Origin: Apostichopus californicus
Lineage: Eukaryota; Echinodermata; Holothuroidea; Aspidochirotida; Stichopodidae
Direction: 5' to 3'
Length of the DNA stretch: 20,240 bases
Assembly (NCBI GenBank): GCA_020650975.1
Contig: JAIPMN010051910.1
Coordinates: forward strand, 1-20,240
Below the pieces are notes generated by a model that did not search any database, was not told where the DNA came from, and was given only the letters and a program-made list of their open reading frames with translations. Shown here piece after piece: positions 18,501 through 20,031 of the stretch. Position numbers and translations under genes: made by a program. Position 1 is the first letter of the stretch. Each line of letters starts with the position of its first letter.

Positions 18501-19594
18501 AAGGGCACAATGTAATGATTTGGTCAGGTCTCAAACCTGCAAGCCTTTGATCACAAGTCCACTTCCTTCAACCACTTGACCACACCGCTGTGTTGCTCTT
18601 AAAATTGATTGTAGGAATATACAGTAGTACTTAACGCATGAAATACAGTTAATGCCCGTTAATACAGTGTAATACAGTAGATATCTCCTGTACATCCTCC
18701 CCTAAAAACGTTACTTTCCTCCCTTATGATTTATGGGAGGAGACTAACGTTTTAGGGGAGGACACTAAGGTTTTTCAGCCTGGGAGGAAACTAATGGGTC
18801 CCGAAAGTAATGGTAGCCCATCCAAGTTAATGCATATCTCATGTGCAGCAGGCCTACCTCATTCAGCTGATCGGTGGCTCGTGTACCCCGCCGAATGACA
18901 TCAACGTTGATACTTGAAATCCGCTCAGTGAAACTTTCAAACTGTGAAATAGTGAAAATAAAATCTCCTAATTAATTCATAGCCTAGGCTACTGTAAATT
19001 CATAAAGAAATACCCCAAACCCTAAAGGTTAACTCATGATATATTTGAGTATCCTGGTGAAAGTTGCATTCAATAATAAAAAATACCAGGAAGTTCTGGT
19101 AACCTAGCGTAAATAGTTAATTTTAAGGAATGGCAAAACCGGGCAACTTAAATAATAAGCCTAAGGCTAGCCTAGGCTATAGTGACCTAGGGCCTAGGCT
19201 AGTATTGAACATTTGCTTTTAAAGTTTGAGTAAAATCTCAAGTAAAACAAAGCATTGTACAAGAACACATTAGGTTTCATATTACAATTGGCCTTCGAGA
19301 TACTAACATCCAACTATATAAAAGTCACATCAACTCGTTATTTGTAGATGTCCGCAATACAAGTAACGGTAATACCATATTTACCATTACAATACACACT
19401 TAACGTTAGGCCTGACATAGATAACAGTAGCCTAGTCTAGGCAAAACTGTTGCCTAGTCTAGGCAATACTGTTGTTAGTGTTAGTTTTACGGTAGCCTAG
19501 CATAGCCTGATTTGGGTTAATATTGATATAAAGAAGTATTTTTACAAACCTTATATCTGTTTTCCGTTTTATGATATGATGATTTGGAATCCAT
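422..19594 (-). CDS. UTP20: UTP20 (DRIM), SSU processome scaffold; 5' part of the gene, 25 exons
   Basis: UTP20 is a very large HEAT/ARM-type helical-repeat protein of the nucleolar SSU processome. It is needed for 18S rRNA maturation and works with U3 snoRNP and pre-rRNA. Twenty-five exons join in phase into 1,099 codons plus 2 bases. Matches to recalled human UTP20 run in order: SYHKTENRY near the N-terminus, VVQIARDLQ and DTQDTELIE near residues 110-150, FAAESFAFLLRKV near 190, HSCTPS near 245, RYLMGML near 735, an acidic tract near 885-905, KVTLDCVMTYK near 960, and IFLDLIFEP near 1060. The start is the first in-frame ATG after an upstream stop (19721-19723), has G at -3 and +4, and aligns with the human start. 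The C-terminal 60 percent lies off the left edge. Identity is near certain; exon edges are my reading of splice consensus. Confidence 0.96.
703..816. repeat. 2 x 57-bp tandem duplication spanning the exon 24 donor
   Basis: Copies lie at 703-759 and 760-816. They share GACAAAATGCCAC, AATATATCAGACTG and GTCCAGC-TACTCATAAAT. Copy 2 contains the last 20 bases of exon 24 and donor GTGAGT. Copy 1 keeps a good GTAAGT donor at the same place. The copies differ at about six positions. Confidence 0.9.
797..963 (-). CDS. UTP20: UTP20 exon 24, residues 1018-1073
   Basis: This 167-base exon (acceptor ATCTTTCAG, donor GTGAGT, phase 2 in and 1 out) encodes RILYGKM, GPQGKSG, LILRFLGG and MKIFLDLIFEPFM. Human has RILYGRM, KTQGKSA, IVLRFLAG and IQIFLDLLFEP. 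The last 20 bases and donor belong to a 57-bp tandem duplication (703-816). The second donor (GTAAGT, intron side at 739) would add 57 bases containing an in-frame TAG. Confidence 0.95.
964..1958 (-). other. UTP20: Intron 23 (phase 2)
   Basis: This 995-base intron contains a tRNA-derived SINE copy on the plus strand (1128-1250, perhaps further). The rest is AT-rich with no recognised gene. Confidence 0.75.
1128..1250 (+). mobile_element. tRNA-derived SINE, internally deleted copy
   Basis: An A-box-like TAGTGGTTAAGGCAG (1136-1150) and a perfect B box GGTTCGAGTCC (1175-1185) are spaced as in tRNA genes. From AGTGGACTTGTGATC through CAGGTT to TTACATT it matches the SINE at 18205-18600. It then jumps to GCCTCTCTTCAC and lacks the roughly 29-base TGGGCAAAGCAC segment. 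The 3' end is not clear. It is antisense to UTP20. Confidence 0.75.
1959..2170 (-). CDS. UTP20: UTP20 exon 23, residues 948-1017
   Basis: This 212-base exon (acceptor ATATCAACAG, donor GTTTGA, phase 0 in and 2 out) encodes VQKVTLDCVMTYKFKYLQPY, LMEDKSF and HRDGLLPVLF. Human has VQKITLDCIMTYKHPHVLPY, LLEDRSF and HRADLFPILM. This lies in the DRIM/UTP20 conserved domain. The donor is weak, but frame and homology require it. Confidence 0.96.
2171..2687 (-). other. UTP20: Intron 22 (phase 0)
   Basis: This 517-base intron has a pyrimidine-rich plus-strand stretch near 2216-2250. The open frame at 2248-2493 on the minus strand shows no recognised homology. Nothing else is seen. Confidence 0.75.
2688..2778 (-). 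CDS. UTP20: UTP20 exon 22, residues 917-947
   Basis: This 91-base exon (acceptor CTTTTTCAG, donor GTAAGT, phase 2 in and 0 out) encodes LVILLQLFSKFRNPKAFF and then TKMRELFFR. Human LIAHLQVFSKFSNPRALY and SKLYELYLQ match. It opens the most conserved block of the N-terminal half. Confidence 0.93.
2779..3617 (-). other. UTP20: Intron 21 (phase 2)
   Basis: This 839-base intron contains the diverged repeat at 3085-3345. The block at 2930-3065 is less AT-rich and open on both strands, but shows no recognised protein or RNA. Confidence 0.7.
3085..3345. repeat. Diverged repeat shared with intron 19 (copy in intron 21)
   Basis: In order it carries GCCTACACA, ATGTTAGGCTACCTA, AAACATGACA, ACTTCTTAAAAA and TTCAAATGAAGAGATTTTCCC, parallel to 5063-5325 in the same orientation. 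It could be two copies of a dispersed element or an old local duplication. Confidence 0.5.
3618..3782 (-). CDS. UTP20: UTP20 exon 21, residues 862-916, acidic segment
   Basis: This 165-base exon (acceptor CCTACCAG, donor GTAAGC, phase 2/2) begins NEYNMMETFLAPSQDISKK. It then runs into an acidic, low-complexity stretch (EDDADEETQEEEEEK) partly written by a (GAA)n track near 3651-3670. Human UTP20 has NEYYPADLQVAPTQDL followed by its own Glu/Asp-rich linker, so the acidic linker is a family feature. The GAA run may vary in length between individuals. Confidence 0.94.
3783..4398 (-). other. UTP20: Intron 20 (phase 2)
   Basis: This 616-base intron begins (transcript sense) with three extra copies of the exon 20 boundary cassette (4231-4386). 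The remainder is AT-rich without features. Confidence 0.8.
4231..4435. repeat. 4 x 52-bp tandem array duplicating the exon 20 donor
   Basis: Copies lie at 4231-4282, 4283-4334, 4335-4386 and 4387-4435 (the last lacks 3 bases). Each starts GTTCTCACTTACTTTACAAA. Copies 1 and 3 have TACCATT where copies 2 and 4 have TATCATT, an ABAB pattern. On the minus strand each copy has the last 37-40 bases of exon 20 plus GTAAGT. Near-perfect identity says it is recent. Confidence 0.95.
4399..4719 (-). CDS. UTP20: UTP20 exon 20, residues 755-861
   Basis: This is the longest exon (321 bases, acceptor TTGTTTTAG, donor GTAAGT, phase 2/2). It encodes SHAYGMDKNKFWSIYRPLL and, after a variable middle, DPINFRNLLWKAMATFPDRV. 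Human has SHAHEMENKQFWKVYYEHL and HTNFRFLLWRALTKFPERV. The last 37 bases plus the donor form the transcript-first copy of a four-copy 52-bp tandem array (4231-4435). Reading past the donor gives TAA at once, so only this copy of the donor yields an open product. Confidence 0.95.
4720..5392 (-). other. UTP20: Intron 19 (phase 2)
   Basis: This 673-base intron includes a segment (about 5063-5325) that aligns colinearly with part of intron 21. The rest is AT-rich. Confidence 0.7.
5063..5325. repeat. Diverged repeat shared with intron 21 (copy in intron 19)
   Basis: In order it carries GCCTACACA, ATGTTAGGCTACCTA, ACACATGACA, CACTTCTTAAAAA and TTCCAAATGAGGATTTTCC. The same words in the same order and similar spacing occur at 3085-3345. 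Overall identity is low, so this is an old pair. Confidence 0.5.
5393..5469 (-). CDS. UTP20: UTP20 exon 19, residues 730-754
   Basis: This 77-base exon (acceptor CAACTTCAG, donor GTGAGT, phase 0 in and 2 out) encodes VALRYLMGMLHVNLQLLWEP, then VIDLI. It is almost residue for residue human VPLRYLLGMLYINFSALWDP, VIELI. Confidence 0.95.
5470..5825 (-). other. UTP20: Intron 18 (phase 0)
   Basis: This 356-base intron is AT-rich. Open frames on both strands over 5578-5809 mirror each other and have no recognisable homology. Nothing is seen. Confidence 0.75.
5826..5978 (-). CDS. UTP20: UTP20 exon 18, residues 679-729
   Basis: This 153-base, phase 0/0 exon (acceptor GTTCACAG, donor GTAAAT) encodes ISVLQICQNAEEVPLTLDTY, REKLMHLRKLEFEAV and LPDDFDCSE. 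Human has FAILRQAELVPATVNDY and REKLLHLRKLRHDVV, which makes the match clear. Confidence 0.93.
5979..6317 (-). other. UTP20: Intron 17 (phase 0)
   Basis: This 339-base intron is AT-rich. A fragment at 6199-6215 (TTTGGACTTGTGATTCTAA) faintly resembles the SINE head seen at 1128 and 18205, too short to call. Nothing else is seen. Confidence 0.7.
6318..6383 (-). CDS. UTP20: UTP20 exon 17, residues 657-678
   Basis: This 66-base, phase 0/0 exon encodes VRLLTLRILSYIPVTLPEL then PDA. It matches human IRLLTIRILNHFDVQLPES. The acceptor is TTGATCAAG, a poor polypyrimidine context, and the donor is GTAAGT. It is too short to be seen without homology. Confidence 0.88.
6457..6499. repeat. ACTGTGACAG short tandem repeat
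   Basis: About four imperfect copies of a 10-base unit, CAGACTGTGA or variants, follow each other without gaps. Confidence 0.85.
6650..6691. repeat. (ATT)n microsatellite
   Basis: About 14 imperfect ATT/TTA units run in succession with one C interruption and a TTTA slip. It lies deep in intron 16. Confidence 0.9.
6977..7075 (+). repeat. Dispersed-repeat end with a hammerhead-ribozyme-like core
   Basis: At 6977-7013 the plus strand reads ACGT-C-T-CTGAAGA-A, then a GATCC/GGATC stem with a 5-base loop, then GAAACGTC. CTGAnGA and GAAA are the two conserved hammerhead core strands. ACGT (6977-6980) can pair with ACGT (7009-7012) as stem III. Stem I is missing and one A is bulged. Similar GAAGAAG-stem-CGAAACG sequences occur in retroelement ends of marine animals, notably Penelope-like elements (recalled). 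The limits of the repeat are a guess. Confidence 0.45.
7110..7254 (-). CDS. UTP20: UTP20 exon 16, residues 608-656
   Basis: This 145-base exon (acceptor TTTCCACAG, donor GTAAAC, phase 2 in and 0 out) encodes LYPTSEHILTAAEAWYSTA, KLTDQYLTLQENL and a serine-rich end. Similarity to human (VLLLTDLYYQRLA, LMELFPKLQANIS) is low in sequence but right in length and place. Confidence 0.82.
7255..8092 (-). other. UTP20: Intron 15 (phase 2)
   Basis: This 838-base intron contains a short tandem array at 7863-7990 and a GGGGATGGGGGTGGGG tract (plus strand, about 8051-8066) 25-45 bases past the exon 15 donor. Nothing else is recognised. Confidence 0.75.
7863..7990. repeat. About 3 x 42-bp tandem repeat
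   Basis: Units combine GTATCTGATAAAGTGA, (GA)TTGTAATGCCTGG and ATTGGTCGG words. The first and third units share GGGGTATCTGATAAAGTGA, and the first and second share TAATGCCTGGATTGGT. It ends about 100 bases from exon 15 and does not touch a splice site. Confidence 0.75.
8093..8201 (-). CDS. UTP20: UTP20 exon 15, residues 572-607
   Basis: This 109-base exon (acceptor TTATACAG, donor GTTAGT, phase 1 in and 2 out) encodes LQYVLSCTVKAFLCC and KDLEETVLTFM. The human counterpart reads LFVLCQAVNTLLSLEES. A C-rich stretch follows in the intron about 25-45 bases past the donor. Confidence 0.87.
8202..9365 (-). other. UTP20: Intron 14 (phase 1)
   Basis: This is the longest intron (1,164 bases). It contains the 314-bp MITE at 8661-8974 and is otherwise AT-rich without recognisable genes. 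Confidence 0.8.
8661..8974. mobile_element. MITE-like non-autonomous DNA transposon, 314 bp
   Basis: Perfect 15-bp terminal inverted repeats, TCAGGGATGTGCTCA, lie at 8661-8675 and 8960-8974. AAAG flanks both sides (8657-8660, 8975-8978), a possible short target duplication. The interior is GC-rich with CTGGGCGGC/GCCGCCCAG repeats near the right end. No transposase is encoded. The CAGGG terminus recalls hAT, but the 4-bp flank does not fit, so the superfamily is left open. Confidence 0.75.
9366..9454 (-). CDS. UTP20: UTP20 exon 14, residues 542-571
   Basis: This 89-base exon (acceptor CTCTGTAG, donor GTACAA, phase 2 in and 1 out) encodes RPLNKERSGKLLVKLIDHF, then GDALRETTEEK. Human RPLEKEKVIPLVTGFIEALF is colinear. 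The donor GTACAA is weak, but phase and homology support it. Confidence 0.88.
9455..9913 (-). other. UTP20: Intron 13 (phase 2)
   Basis: This 459-base intron contains the second copy of a duplicated exon 13 boundary (9713-9802). It also has an unusually GC-rich block at 9535-9625 whose composition differs from the surroundings and may be a fossil repeat. Confidence 0.7.
9713..9920. repeat. 2 x about 119-bp tandem duplication spanning the exon 13 donor
   Basis: Both copies share GTCTCCAGGAAT, CCAGAATGACAAGAATA, GGATTA and TTAGATTC, and end in TCACCTGAC. TCTCCAGG recurs at 9714 and 9833, and CACCTGAC at 9793 and 9911. Copy 2 includes the last bases of exon 13 and the donor GTGAGG; copy 1 keeps GTGAAG at the matching place. 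The central part has diverged. Confidence 0.8.
9914..10066 (-). CDS. UTP20: UTP20 exon 13, residues 491-541
   Basis: This 153-base exon (acceptor TTTTCCAG, donor GTGAGG, phase 2/2) begins with a basic patch, KVSSRKKRRQSEKAV, then FPEYLLTAA and IHYIWAVVLCLFNVR. Human has KQKKTRSKGR, FPVLDHLLS and SWAALVVLPHIR. The basic patch could act as a nuclear or nucleolar signal (inference). The exon end and donor are duplicated about 119 bases downstream in the intron (9713-9802). Confidence 0.9.
10067..10827 (-). other. UTP20: Intron 12 (phase 2)
   Basis: This 761-base intron includes a very AT-rich TTTATTTATATATATA stretch at about 10258-10320. On the plus strand, a 40-base segment at 10441-10480 is bounded by a strong acceptor and a GTATGT donor. 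Confidence 0.7.
10828..11018 (-). CDS. UTP20: UTP20 exon 12, residues 428-490
   Basis: This 191-base exon (acceptor CTGCTTTAG, donor GTGAGT, phase 0 in and 2 out) encodes ILLPKLLEYVHEQV, LILFTLVELIVIKSP and DPYILDFSILVER. Human UTP20 has LFLPSFLSYIVN, LAILAKLILNKAAPP and YPLVFSPQMV at the matching places. Confidence 0.9.
11019..11375 (-). other. UTP20: Intron 11 (phase 0)
   Basis: This 357-base intron holds a G-quadruplex motif on the transcribed (minus) sense at 11255-11282 and an A10 run near 11337-11347. Confidence 0.75.
11255..11282 (-). other. G-quadruplex-forming motif in nascent UTP20 transcript
   Basis: On the minus strand the tract holds G runs of 3, 4, 3, 5 and 5, separated by loops of 1-5 bases. 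This satisfies the usual four-runs-of-three rule with runs to spare. It lies about 95 bases past the exon 11 donor. Confidence 0.65.
11376..11453 (-). CDS. UTP20: UTP20 exon 11, residues 402-427
   Basis: This 78-base, phase 0/0 exon has a CATTTTCAG acceptor and a GTTAGT donor. It encodes VFKANFQKSQLLHFCRTVAE, then MNDFEG. Human IFESRFEKRLIFSFSEVMFA plus MKQFEQ is the same length and keeps the F, F-x-K, L and FE positions. The U1-type donor is weaker than its neighbours. Confidence 0.9.
11454..11997 (-). other. UTP20: Intron 10 (phase 0)
   Basis: This 544-base AT-rich intron shows nothing recognisable; the open frame at 11495-11698 on the plus strand lacks homology to anything I know. (Intron 9, 12133-12359, is only 227 bases and also featureless.). 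Confidence 0.75.
11998..12132 (-). CDS. UTP20: UTP20 exon 10, residues 357-401
   Basis: This 135-base, phase 0/0 exon has a TTTGCAG acceptor and a GTAAGT donor. It encodes ILENLLAGNFISEIY, NILDLLSTLLSAKRC and ends SLASY. The amphipathic helical pattern fits the solenoid. The match to the human segment CWETLLDVISALILGENV is recognisable but modest. Confidence 0.87.
12360..12518 (-). CDS. UTP20: UTP20 exon 9, residues 304-356
   Basis: This 159-base, phase 0/0 exon lies between TTCTCCAG and GTAAAG. It encodes DLANSLRTEI, KEGCQHLSYVLHLMEKVARY and ends NPKQLVQ. It is only moderately similar to the human segment around SEQIKRLLETYLILVKHG, but it is colinear and bridges exons 8 and 10 in frame. Confidence 0.87.
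12519..13110 (-). other. UTP20: Intron 8 (phase 0)
   Basis: This 592-base intron has C-rich plus-strand stretches near 12903-12965. A purine tract, GGGGAGAGGGGGAGAGGGGG, lies at about 13076-13095, only 15-35 bases past the exon 8 donor. In the transcript that tract is a long pyrimidine run. Confidence 0.75.
13111..13278 (-). CDS. UTP20: UTP20 exon 8, residues 248-303
   Basis: This 168-base, phase 0/0 exon has a CTTCACAG acceptor and a GTGAGT donor. It begins VLTILLSKLRPRDEDD and ends ESALLVWQCLL. It corresponds to human AVKLILRKLGPV and the following helices. The first 14 bases and the acceptor form copy 1 of a five-copy tandem array in intron 7 (13265-13592), so this junction has near-identical decoys upstream in the transcript. 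Confidence 0.9.
13265..13592. repeat. 5 x 65/66-bp tandem array spanning the exon 8 acceptor
   Basis: Copies begin at about 13265, 13331, 13396, 13462 and 13527 with AGGATAGTCAAAACCTGTG or variants, and contain ACATCTCCATCAAGAATAG or variants. Copy 1 includes the first 14 bases of exon 8 and its AG acceptor. All the other copies keep an AG on the minus strand at or next to the matching position. The copies are visibly diverged, so the array is not brand new. Confidence 0.85.
13279..14377 (-). other. UTP20: Intron 7 (phase 0)
   Basis: This 1,099-base intron is built largely of two unrelated tandem arrays: a 65/66-bp array that overlaps the exon 8 acceptor, and a degenerate array of about 100 bp at 13680-14130. 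Confidence 0.8.
13680..14130. repeat. Degenerate tandem array, unit about 100 bp, about 5 copies
   Basis: The recurrent core is (TTTGT)CACCTTCAAGGTTT followed by a GACT-containing stretch. AAGG cores fall at about 13695, 13802, 13899, 14000 and 14076. TAATCAG-TGTTTGT precedes two of them. Similarity is patchy and copy limits are approximate. Confidence 0.6.
14378..14455 (-). CDS. UTP20: UTP20 exon 7, residues 222-247
   Basis: This 78-base, phase 0/0 exon has a TTTGTAG acceptor and a GTGAGT donor. It encodes AAGVGRLFFEMMKSVRKQL and ends HSCTPS. It matches human VEGVGQLLFEMCKGVRNMF followed by HSCTG. Confidence 0.94.
14456..15144 (-). other. UTP20: Intron 6 (phase 0)
   Basis: This 689-base intron has a poly-T run near 14490-14500, ACATACAAACACATACATA-type low complexity near 14550-14570, and the 12-base palindrome CGCGAATTCGCG at 15087-15098 close to the exon 6 donor. 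No gene is seen. Confidence 0.75.
15145..15289 (-). CDS. UTP20: UTP20 exon 6, residues 173-221
   Basis: This 145-base exon (acceptor ATCTTTTAG, donor GTAAGT, phase 2 in and 0 out) encodes SFYSVLL, HIQRFAAESFAFLLRKV and FLFKDLTKNPD. Human UTP20 has SMYSTLL, HIRNFAAESFTFLMRKV and FLDLDKHPE. A second AG lies 10 bases into the exon, but using it breaks the frame, so I chose the first. Confidence 0.95.
15290..15832 (-). other. UTP20: Intron 5 (phase 2)
   Basis: This 543-base intron holds a tRNA-like, SINE-head sequence at 15564-15632 and a TCGATCGAT run next to the exon 5 donor. Otherwise it is AT-rich with nothing seen. Confidence 0.75.
15564..15632 (+). mobile_element. tRNA-like sequence, probable SINE head
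   Basis: TAGTGGTAGAGTGTCTG resembles an A box, and GGTTCAAAACC at the end fits the B-box consensus GGTTCRANNCC. The spacing is as in tRNA genes. No acceptor stem could be paired, so it is not a working tRNA gene. It is on the opposite strand to UTP20 and of a different family from the other two SINE heads. Confidence 0.5.
15833..16021 (-). CDS. UTP20: UTP20 exon 5, residues 110-172
   Basis: This is one of the best conserved exons in the window (189 bases, acceptor CTTTTTAG, donor GTAAGG, phase 2 both sides). It encodes VVQIARDLQKDMYPHF, LLDTQDTELIEAAF and YLFKFLWRYLVKDIEDVY. Human UTP20 reads VVQLARDLQMDFYPHF, ILETQDTELLEWAF and YLYKYLWRLMVKD at the same place. This exon alone fixes the identity of the gene. 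A short TCGATCGATCAATCGAT run lies just downstream of the donor. Confidence 0.97.
16022..16998 (-). other. UTP20: Intron 4 (phase 2)
   Basis: This 977-base, AT-rich intron has short ATCACACATCATACA-type repeats near 16230-16262. Open frames on both strands (such as 16251-16457 and 16591-16803) show no recognisable homology. Confidence 0.75.
16999..17131 (-). CDS. UTP20: UTP20 exon 4, residues 66-109
   Basis: This 133-base exon lies between a TTTTTGCAG acceptor and a GTAAGT donor, phase 1 in and phase 2 out. It encodes NFAQLVHHEAG, LKKHL and SSLAYLPLL. These match human SFNQLVYHQNEI, LKTHL and NSFAYQPLL. It is helical-repeat sequence at the start of the N-terminal solenoid. Confidence 0.93.
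17132..17832 (-). other. UTP20: Intron 3 (phase 1)
   Basis: This 701-base intron contains the hAT-like MITE at 17501-17666. The remainder is AT-rich and featureless. Confidence 0.8.
17501..17666. mobile_element. hAT-like MITE, 166 bp, with 8-bp target duplication
   Basis: The left end reads CAGTGGTGTAGCCA. The right end, reverse complemented, reads CAGGGGCATAGCTA, 10 of 14 matching. Perfect 8-bp direct repeats GACCAGTG flank it (17493-17500 and 17667-17674). An 8-bp duplication and CAG-x-GG termini are typical of the hAT superfamily. There is no transposase ORF. A C-rich and A-rich low-complexity stretch fills the middle. Confidence 0.85.
17833..17899 (-). CDS. UTP20: UTP20 exon 3, residues 44-65
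   Basis: This 67-base exon has a TTCTTCAG acceptor and a GTGAGT donor and leaves in phase 1. It encodes DGDSYFVAGLAKWSDFN and further residues to QDF. It corresponds to human YFFEGLLKWRELNLTEHF, with the YF-x-x-GL-x-KW pattern conserved. Confidence 0.9.
18205..18600 (-). mobile_element. tRNA-derived SINE, minus strand
   Basis: Read on the minus strand, the head holds an A-box-like segment (about 18582-18568) and a B box GGTTTGAGACC (18537-18527; consensus GGTTCRANNCC). It is followed by a body with CTTGGGCAAAGCACTTTAT (18503-18485), a motif shared by many metazoan tRNA-SINEs (recalled). The 3' end is an AACTTTAACTTTATC-type tail near 18205-18230. Its head matches the shorter copy at 1128-1250. 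No target duplication could be fixed, so the ends are approximate. The orientation is the same as the host gene. Confidence 0.8.
18696..18761. repeat. Foldback hairpin, 28/27-base arms, 11-base loop
   Basis: The left arm (18696-18723) starts CCTCCCCTAAAAACGTTA. The right arm (18735-18761) is its reverse complement with about three differences. The loop is 18724-18734. The GGGAGGA-x-ACTAA word occurs again at about 18781-18795, so this may be the core of a larger decayed element. Confidence 0.75.
18858..18941 (-). CDS. UTP20: UTP20 exon 2, residues 16-43
   Basis: This 84-base exon is preceded by a CACAG acceptor and followed by a GTAGGC donor, phase 0 at both ends. It encodes FESFTERISSINVDVIRR and then a polar stretch ending DQLNE. 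It matches human FLTFAERLGNVNIDIIHR. It is a short in-frame block, supported by homology more than by ORF length. Confidence 0.9.
19157..19202. repeat. Nested TAGCCTAGGCTA-type palindromes
   Basis: The stretch is built almost only from CCTAGG, GCCTA and TAGGC words, including GCTAGCCTAGGC and CTAGGGCCTAGG. Further isolated TAGCCTA words are scattered over 18980-19510. Confidence 0.7.
19430..19473. repeat. 2 x 22-bp tandem repeat
   Basis: Two adjacent 22-bp copies begin GCCTAGTCTAGGCAA and end ACTGTT. They differ at one base. Each contains the palindromic CCTAGTCTAGG core. Confidence 0.85.
19550..19594 (-). CDS. UTP20: UTP20 exon 1 (coding part), residues 1-15
   Basis: The exon carries the start codon at 19594-19592 and 15 codons ending in ENRYK. 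The motif SYHKTENRY matches the human N-terminus (SHKTENTYR). The donor is GTTTGT, phase 0. The 5'UTR extends upstream to an unknown start. The frame is open up to 19708, but that segment has no ATG (a GTG stands at 19708), and a TAA lies at 19721-19723, which supports this ATG. Confidence 0.9.
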
Positions 19595-19870
19595 CCCTAG
19601 ATTAGAAGCAATACTATAGTAACATGTCACATCACTAAACGTGGAAGTTAATGTATTCGCGGATTGGGTCCCTCGTTTTAAAGCAACACATGTTAGATAT
19701 GGTAGCACTGCGTTAAAATGTTACACCAAAGCACTGGAAGCCAAATTTGTTTTCCCACTTCGACGCGGCCACATGGGCGCGGCTTGTGAATACGTCACAG
19801 GCCGGCAAGTTTGTGACTTCGACTTCGAGATGCACGTCCACATGAACTGTACTAGCAGCATAGGCGTACG
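19595..19870 (-). promoter_or_regulatory. UTP20: Candidate UTP20 5'UTR and promoter region
   Basis: This segment lies upstream of the start codon and is richer in G, C and CpG than the introns, especially 19758-19840. No TATA box is evident. A CRE/ATF-like half site, GTGACGTA on the minus strand, lies at 19791-19798. A start-stop triplet pair (ATG TGA) and a 3-codon uORF (ATG TTA CTA TAG) lie on the minus strand at 19632-19627 and 19625-19614. The transcription start cannot be placed from sequence. Confidence 0.35.
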
Positions 19871-20031
19871 AGGCGGGGGGGGGGGGGCAGACTGCCCCCC
19901 AAATTTCCAGAGGACAAGAAATTCGGGCAAAAGTCCTGAATAATTCGGGCAGCCTAAGAGGAGAAAAAAATATATATATAAATATGTAGTAGCTTGCCCG
20001 AATCTTTTTCATATTTTTGCCCGAAAATTCC
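19862..20031. repeat. Inverted-repeat element upstream of UTP20 (MITE-like, bounds uncertain)
   Basis: A 13-G run (19875-19887) and a G6-CAG-A-CTG-C6 hairpin are followed by two inverted arms, about 19918-19952 and 19993-20030. Each arm carries CCCGAAT/ATTCGGG motifs twice. They flank an AT-rich core with a TATATATATA run. The arms align as reverse complements with a few mismatches and gaps. No clear target duplication was found, so the ends and family are open. More CCCGAAT follows near 20094. Confidence 0.5.

Larger units (their letters stand above)
17900..18857 (-). other. UTP20: Intron 2 (phase 0)
   Basis: This 958-base intron contains a tRNA-derived SINE (18205-18600) and a foldback hairpin (18696-18761). 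The rest is AT-rich with nothing recognisable. Confidence 0.8.
18942..19549 (-). other. UTP20: Intron 1 (phase 0)
   Basis: This 608-base intron is rich in TAGCCTA/TAGGCTA palindromes (main cluster 19157-19202) and a 22-bp direct repeat (19430-19473). No RNA gene or coding homology is seen. Confidence 0.8.

Noticed and set aside
19550-19708. Longer N-terminus for UTP20 starting at 19708
   Set aside because: The codon at 19708 is GTG, no ATG occurs between the stop at 19721-19723 and 19594, and the human start aligns with 19594.
19641-19943. 100-codon open frame on the plus strand upstream of UTP20, a possible divergent gene
   Set aside because: It overlaps the UTP20 5' region and runs into the poly-G element as a glycine run. 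The protein shows no recognisable domain or codon pattern.
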